NCBI RefSeq assembly: GCF_046736345.1
Contig: NZ_CP157210.1
Coordinates: 1,178,001-1,242,000, forward strand
Reading direction: 5' to 3'
Length of the DNA: 64,000 nt
From: Hyphococcus formosus
GTDB lineage: Bacteria > Pseudomonadota > Alphaproteobacteria > Caulobacterales > Parvularculaceae
The notes beneath the pieces are model-generated. The model ran no database searches. It worked only from the letters and a program-made list of their open reading frames with translations, and was not told the DNA's origin. This document shows positions 60,219 to 64,000 of this stretch, one piece after another (within the stretch, counting starts at the first letter, position 1; each line of letters opens with the position of its first letter). The position numbers and the translations under genes were made by a program.

Positions 60219-60776
60219 TTAAATTTCTTGACCGTCTATTTCACGGCGCAGGTAACGAGCGCGGTCACGGGCATTTTCATCGTGGGGATTCCACTCAAGC
60301 GCCTTTTGAAACATCTCATAGGCTTCGCGCTTTGACCCGCCCGCCAACAAGATTTCCGCAAGGGTCACCCGTACCAGAAAGTGCCTTGGTTCGAGTTCCA
60401 GCGCGCGGGAGAAATCTTCAATCGCCCCTGCCCGGTCTTCCTGCGTCAGACGGACTGTCCCACGCAGCGCATAGCTTTGGGCGAAATTTGGCGCGAGGCC
60501 AATGATATGATCGAGAAGCGCAATCGAGAGATCAAACGCACCATTATTCGCGCTTAATTCTGCGCGTTGATACAACAGATCGACGGTATCGCTCTGAGAG
60601 TCAGCCCAGATCTCGATTATCCGGGCGACATTTTCCTCTGCGCGAATCGCATCGCCGACGCGCAATTCCTCAAACAGCGAATCGAGCCGCGGATCAGTTT
60701 GATCAGCGAGAGCAGGAAAAGCCGCGAAAACGGCCAAAAACAGACCTGAGAAGAGAGCACAAATACGCGTTCGCAT
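60219..60776 (-). CDS. Exported TPR protein
   Basis: A 185-residue periplasmic protein with a signal peptide (cleavage near 24, ALADQ) and about four tetratricopeptide repeats (residues 28-170), for example the DRAGAIEDFSRALELEPRH repeat. Role as a protein-protein scaffold is likely; the partner is unknown. The ATG at 60776 begins the signal peptide; an upstream in-frame ATG adds 17 residues without family support. It follows gapR (same strand, downstream direction is away), so the genes are probably separate. Confidence 0.8.
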   Translation of the reverse strand: MRTRICALFSGLFLAVFAAFPALADQTDPRLDSLFEELRVGDAIRAEENVARIIEIWADSQSDTVDLLYQRAELSANNGAFDLSIALLDHIIGLAPNFAQSYALRGTVRLTQEDRAGAIEDFSRALELEPRHFLVRVTLAEILLAGGSKREAYEMFQKALEWNPHDENARDRARYLRREIDGQEI

Positions 60777-60841
60777 AGGCGAGAGCCTACCGCGTAAACC
60801 ATTAAAAACCAAGGAACAGCCGCGCAAACGGGGCGTCAGAA

Positions 60842-60967
60842 TTAGGCTTGTTTCGCCTTAAAACGACGCTGCGTCTTGTTGATCACATAAAGGCGGCCCT
60901 TGCGCCGGACGACCTGACAATCTTTGTGCCGGTTTTTCAACGACTTAAGGGAGCTGCGGACTTTCAT
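60842..60967 (-). CDS. rpmJ: Ribosomal protein bL36
   Basis: A 41-residue large-subunit protein: KVRSSLKSLKNRHKDC, then VVRRKGRLYVINKTQRRF. It has a single Cys instead of the C3H zinc set, so it is the zinc-independent paralogue type. The frame is open upstream to 61180, but the family starts at the ATG at 60967. Confidence 0.93.
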   Translation of the reverse strand: MKVRSSLKSLKNRHKDCQVVRRKGRLYVINKTQRRFKAKQA

Positions 60968-61059
60968 GGGACTAGCTTTCAATTCATGCGTGAAGCCGGG
61001 GGAAATAGTGAAATTGCTGGCCCCTGTCAACCGCCCCGCCCGGTTTCTGTGGCAATCGC

Positions 61060-61749
61060 TTACGGAAAATCCACATTGGTCAGCTTGAGCACAGTTAATT
61101 CGCCCGTTGCGTCCCAGACATATTCGAAATGCTCGCCCTGATCGATGGGCAATGACAATGCCGCAGGCCGAAAGATGCAAATATTCTCGCCGCCATCGCG
61201 CCGAACCGAATCATACGCCAGCGCATCCACCGGTTCGTCCGCGAATGGCCAGCGATGATTAAGCGCAAATAGCTGAGCGCCCGCATAGTCGTCTTTATCG
61301 TAAAGCACCGGGTCATCCACCCCGCGCAAATCGAGGCATTTCATATCAACATGGACGATCAATTCGCGCAGCTGGATCCGGTTCGGGAAGCCCGCCTCCG
61401 ACATCCGCAGACGGCGCTCATTATGATAAACCGTCTCGGCAATGGCCGTCCGTTGATCAAGAGCCGCGTACCACCCTCCGAGCCGCGCATCGTTGAACCG
61501 CCCACCACTATCCGAGCAATGGAGAAACGCCGCCATGGCAATAGAGGCAGTCGGACCTGTCACCACCCCGCCTTCGGGCAGCGCCGCCAGCCGCCGATAG
61601 GGCTGCAATCGACCATTGGTCATGGCTTCGAGTTCAAAGGCCACGCGCATTTCATCTTCATCGGCGGCGATGTCGTCAAAGACGCCAATGGTCGGATAGC
61701 GACTGGCGATGATCCGATGCGTTCGCGATGTAACCTTGCTTGTTTTCAC
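61060..61749 (-). CDS. RES domain toxin (NAD+ phosphorylase family)
   Basis: A 229-residue toxin of the RES family, whose members deplete NAD+ by phosphorolysis. The RES catalytic residues are visible: Arg 84 in GGRFN, Tyr 94 in GGWYAAL and Glu 105 in IAETVYH. It is encoded directly after the Xre/ParS-type antitoxin, five bases apart, with a GTG start. The pair is a type II toxin-antitoxin module. Confidence 0.92.
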   Translation of the reverse strand: MKTSKVTSRTHRIIASRYPTIGVFDDIAADEDEMRVAFELEAMTNGRLQPYRRLAALPEGGVVTGPTASIAMAAFLHCSDSGGRFNDARLGGWYAALDQRTAIAETVYHNERRLRMSEAGFPNRIQLRELIVHVDMKCLDLRGVDDPVLYDKDDYAGAQLFALNHRWPFADEPVDALAYDSVRRDGGENICIFRPAALSLPIDQGEHFEYVWDATGELTVLKLTNVDFP

Positions 61750-61754
61750 GGTCG

Positions 61755-62183
61755 CTATTTCACGCCCCGCCAGGCATCGAGATAACGCCGCACCGCATAA
61801 AGGTCGTTGATGCTGCCTTGGGTCATGCGATCAAGCGGCGCACGGCCAGCAAATTCAAATTCGTGGTTATTGGCCTTGAGCCAGCGGATCGCATTATCGT
61901 CAGACGCGAAGACCAGCCGCAGCCCCTTTAGAATACCGAGCACCAGCGAAATCCGCTCCAGCTGATCGCGGGTCAGCGAGGTCACACTGCCTTTTTGCCA
62001 GTTGTAATAGGTCTGTTTGGAGACATCACCGAGGATCGCCCGGCGTTGATCGACCGTCAGGCCCCAAAGTTCTGCCACCCGGAAGAACAGCTTGATCGCG
62101 GGCGCAGACATGCGTTTGCGCTCATCGGGCTCACGGAGAGCCAGATTGTCGTCTACCGGCGCGTCGAGCACGGTTGCGCTCAT
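61755..62183 (-). CDS. Xre/MbcA/ParS family antitoxin (DUF2384)
   Basis: A 142-residue antitoxin. It has an HTH of Xre type (VSKQTYYNWQKGS, near residues 55-67) and a C-terminal DUF2384 domain (near residues 90-135, DNAIRWLKANNHEF and GRAPLDRMTQG) that binds the RES toxin. Likely represses its own promoter with the toxin. ATG at 62183 with GAGGTG upstream; a GTG three codons earlier overlaps the ribosome-binding site. Confidence 0.93.
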   Translation of the reverse strand: MSATVLDAPVDDNLALREPDERKRMSAPAIKLFFRVAELWGLTVDQRRAILGDVSKQTYYNWQKGSVTSLTRDQLERISLVLGILKGLRLVFASDDNAIRWLKANNHEFEFAGRAPLDRMTQGSINDLYAVRRYLDAWRGVK

Positions 62184-62209
62184 GGGATTCACCTCAATCG
62201 GTCTATTTA

Positions 62210-62235
62210 TGGACTAAATATACATATTTAGACCA
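62210..62235. promoter_or_regulatory. Probable Xre-RES autoregulatory operator
   Basis: Imperfect inverted repeat: 11-bp arms (TGGACTAAATA, TATTTAGACCA) with one mismatch around four central bases, 27 bp upstream of the antitoxin ATG. A third half-site (GGTCTA) lies at 62200-62205. Confidence 0.65.
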
Positions 62236-62282
62236 TTCTATTCAAGACCCACCAACCGGGCGAATCCCCCAGGAGATTCACG

Positions 62283-62470
62283 ATGTCAAAGAGCCGACCC
62301 CAGCCGGGCAATGCCCGCCGGTGCCTGACGCCGTGATGAGCCAAAGATGGGTGTTGCGGGGTGTCCTACCGCCGCCTGTGGTTTCGGCCCTATCCAGCGC
62401 GAGAAGCACTATAAGGCCGCCCGGAAACAGGGGGATATCTATCCACCAAATGCGGGTTTGGTGTCGATTG
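62283..62470 (+). other. Possible degenerate coding remnant between the TA modules
   Basis: An ATG at 62283 with AGGAG seven bases upstream opens only 17 codons before TGA. Past it, another frame is open and reads like protein (for example FGPIQREKHYKAARKQGD) but has no ribosome-binding site and runs into the TacA gene. A decayed gene is possible; I cannot identify its parent. Confidence 0.25.
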
Positions 62471-62471
62471 T

Positions 62472-62527
62472 ATTGACATCGTCCATACAAATCATCATTC
62501 TAGAGCATGGACAATGTCCATACAAAT
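62472..62527 (+). promoter_or_regulatory. Promoter and operators of the TacAT module
   Basis: A perfect palindrome ATGGACAATGTCCAT (62507-62521) lies 18 bp before the antitoxin ATG. A near match ATTGACATCGTCCAT (62472-62486) is 35 bp upstream and overlaps a -35 TTGACA (62473-62478), with a weak -10 CATTCT (62496-62501). The 12-bp sequence GTCCATACAAAT is directly repeated at 62481-62492 and 62516-62527. Two-site spacing fits cooperative repression. Confidence 0.65.
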
Positions 62528-62538
62528 GGAAGGCAACC

Positions 62539-62838
62539 ATGCTATCGGCCGACGAAAAGCAACAGACAGAATCCAGCGACGCGGTGAAAATCCAGCTCCG
62601 CGCGCCCAAAGTCGTGCGCGATAAGATCGACGAGGCCGCTGCACTCCTCCACATCTCACGCACCGAATTTATGCTTAAAGCCGCCTCTACTGCGGCCGAA
62701 GACGCGCTTTTGGATCGGCGCTTGTTCGCTTTGGAGGAGGATCAGTTTCACGCCTTTGAAGCAGCGCTTGCCGCCCCTCTTCCCGAAACTGCCAATCTGG
62801 AAAATCTGCTGGCTAAAAAACCGGCATGGGAACGATAG
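62539..62838 (+). CDS. DUF1778 antitoxin (TacA type)
   Basis: A 99-residue antitoxin with an N-terminal ribbon-helix-helix (VKIQLRAPKVVRDKIDEAAALLHISRTEF region, near 17-45) and a C-terminal toxin-binding tail (EAALAAPLPETANLENLLAKKP). ATG at 62539 with GGAAGG upstream. The stop overlaps the GNAT toxin by 13 bp, as in known TacAT pairs. Confidence 0.92.
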   Translation: MLSADEKQQTESSDAVKIQLRAPKVVRDKIDEAAALLHISRTEFMLKAASTAAEDALLDRRLFALEEDQFHAFEAALAAPLPETANLENLLAKKPAWER

Positions 62839-63347
62839 ACCCAGATCAATCCGACATCATTGCCGCGCCGGAGAGAATGACTTCGGCGCATGATGTTCGT
62901 GATTTCGATTGCGGAATTGAGTCGCTGAATAGCTGGCTCAATAAACGCGCCCTCGCCAATAACAATCGGACAAGCCAAACTTTTGTCATCCAGCAACACG
63001 ATATGGTCATCGGTTATTATTCTCTGGCCGCAGGATCGATCGACCGGTCAAGCGCCGCAAAAAAACTAAGCCGCAATTCCGTTGATCCGATACCGGTCAT
63101 TGTGCTTGGCCGGCTTGCCGTTGATAAGGCGCACCATGGCAAAGGTTTGGGCGCTGATTTATTGCGGGATGCATTATTGCGCTCCGTAAGAGCTTCTAAG
63201 GAAATCGGCATCCGCGCGATCCTTGTTCACGCAATCGATGATGCGGCAGCGGCCTTTTATAGACGTTTTAACTTTCTTGAATCGCCCATTCAGCCAAGAA
63301 CGCTGATGTTGCCACTCGACGCCGTTGCCGCGCTATTACGGCGTTAG
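62826..63347 (+). CDS. GNAT toxin (TacT type)
   Basis: A 173-residue acetyltransferase toxin; TacT enzymes acetylate aminoacyl-tRNA and stop translation. The acetyl-CoA loop is AHHGKGLGADLL (near residues 101-112), the catalytic Tyr lies in AAAFYRRFNFLES (near 141) and the N-terminal family start has FDCGIESLNSWL (near residues 28-39). It overlaps the antitoxin gene by 13 bp. Confidence 0.92.
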   Translation: MGTIDPDQSDIIAAPERMTSAHDVRDFDCGIESLNSWLNKRALANNNRTSQTFVIQQHDMVIGYYSLAAGSIDRSSAAKKLSRNSVDPIPVIVLGRLAVDKAHHGKGLGADLLRDALLRSVRASKEIGIRAILVHAIDDAAAAFYRRFNFLESPIQPRTLMLPLDAVAALLRR

Positions 63348-63351
63348 GCGG

Positions 63352-64000
63352 TCATTTCCCACAGCCGTCATTCGTTGCGAGGGCGGCCATTTCGGCGGCA
63401 TAGCGAATATCGACCGGTTGGAATTTACCGCTGGCTTCGTCATAGGCATCGACGCCGCCGGATTTAATGTCATAAACCCAGCCATGAAGTTGCAGATCGC
63501 CCTTGGCGAGCCGCCGTGCAATCGCCGGGTGGGTTTTCAAATGCTGTAATTGCAAAACCACATTTTGCTCTGTGAGCATGGCAAGGCGCGCTTCGTCATC
63601 AAGCCCCTCACCTTTGACCCGTACATGATCGAGCGCCGCGGCGGCATAGCCCAGCCATTGGCGGATATGGGGCAAGTCCGCCGATAGCGAAGGCCGCATC
63701 AACGCCGCCATAGCGCCACAATTTGTGTGACCGCACACCACCACATGGGGGACATTCAACGCAGCGGCGGCGAACTCAATCGACGCCGTAATCCCCCCGG
63801 CATTGGTCATATGCGGGGGGACGATATTGCCGGCATTTCTGACGATGAATAATTCGCCCGGTTCGGTTTGGGTTATCATCGCGGTTTCGATCCGCGAGTC
63901 CGAACAGGTGATAAATAACGCTTCCGGTGTTTGCCCTTCGGCCAGTTTTTCAAACAGCGCCCGCTTTTCGGGAAAGACTTCGTTTTGAAAGCGAACAACA
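63352..64000 (-). CDS. Beta-carbonic anhydrase (5' end outside window)
   Basis: Zinc enzyme for CO2 and bicarbonate interconversion. The visible part (about 215 codons) has the zinc and catalytic residues: Cys and Asp in ITCSDSRIE, then His and Cys in CGHTNCGAM. The frame stays open to the right edge, with residues VRFQNEVFPEKRALFEKLAE typical of the family start region, so an initial few residues are missing. An internal ATG at 63879 is not the start. It may be linked to the bicarbonate need of PurK. Confidence 0.93.
   Translation of the reverse strand, partial: VVRFQNEVFPEKRALFEKLAEGQTPEALFITCSDSRIETAMITQTEPGELFIVRNAGNIVPPHMTNAGGITASIEFAAAALNVPHVVVCGHTNCGAMAALMRPSLSADLPHIRQWLGYAAAALDHVRVKGEGLDDEARLAMLTEQNVVLQLQHLKTHPAIARRLAKGDLQLHGWVYDIKSGGVDAYDEASGKFQPVDIRYAAEMAALATNDGCGK

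Noticed and set aside
1..64000. tRNA or rRNA genes, CRISPR array, insertion sequence, prophage
   Set aside because: I searched intergenic gaps for T-loop sequences, regular spaced repeats, transposase motifs and integrase genes and found none.

Overview
The window reads as a chromosomal segment of a free-living alphaproteobacterium, probably from the Caulobacterales/Hyphomonadales/Parvularculales side of the class. The grounds are: a three-gene proton-translocating transhydrogenase (pntA1-pntA2-pntB), bL31 and bL36 of the cysteine-free type, TrmFO, COQ9, and a striking number of alphaproteobacterial cell-cycle proteins (RcdA/DUF1465, TrcR/DUF1013, GapR/DUF2312 and a TacA-like sigma-54 response regulator). 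Genes are tightly packed with many 4-bp stop/start overlaps. I see no rRNA, no tRNA, no CRISPR array, no insertion sequence and no prophage. The species cannot be named from this sequence alone.

Layout. 1-840: a membrane-anchored protein running off the left edge. 909-4447: ruvX, a small membrane protein, pyrB, plsY, dprA (pyrC, often found in this cluster, is absent). 4713-10515: topA, a lipoprotein M23 peptidase and rnr; TopA and RNase R both end in lysine/alanine-rich tails. 10556-20448: a secreted-protein block with an oligopeptidase B-like lipoprotein, exported MsrA, an M3 peptidase lipoprotein, agmatine deiminase and a very large Oar-like TonB-dependent receptor. 20734-24755: argS, a lipoprotein, ispH, rnhA. 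24778-32805: peroxiredoxin, YqgE, a membrane EAL protein, a GNAT enzyme, M16 peptidase, thrC and an anchored beta-propeller esterase-like protein. 33022-38795: rpmE, rcdA, two related polytopic membrane proteins, a VOC protein, trmFO. 39004-43965: a TetR-family regulator with a clear operator, pirin, DUF1192, a lipoprotein, quinone oxidoreductase, trcR, an ACT protein. 43988-50347: an SDR that has lost its Y-x3-K pair, two DUF465 proteins around ubiX, a diguanylate cyclase, a structured intergenic region with a candidate 66-codon cysteine-rich gene, purE-purK, COQ9. 50525-56871: rpsU, an entericidin-like 40-residue lipoprotein, a MipA-type porin, a lipoprotein methyltransferase, and the pnt operon. 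57047-60967: a hydrolase, the TacA-like regulator, gapR, a TPR protein, rpmJ. 61060-63347: two back-to-back toxin-antitoxin modules (Xre-RES and TacA-TacT), the most accessory-looking part of the window. 63352-64000: beta-carbonic anhydrase running off the right edge.

How it fits together. Most genes are housekeeping: pyrimidine and purine synthesis, translation and RNA turnover, DNA uptake and topology, ubiquinone and isoprenoid synthesis, NADPH supply. The envelope set (lipoprotein peptidases, large TonB receptor, agmatine deiminase) suits an organism that feeds on peptides and amines. The regulatory set (RcdA, TrcR, GapR, TacA-like, one EAL and one GGDEF protein) suggests a CtrA-type cell cycle with c-di-GMP input. 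The best leads for something undescribed are the two-hairpin region and small cysteine-rich ORF between the diguanylate cyclase and purE (47422-47750), the nested inverted repeats covering the ribosome-binding region of the DUF1192 gene (40888-40932), the methyltransferase with a lipoprotein signal (52441-53373), and the inverted repeats in front of the EAL gene (28317-28418).
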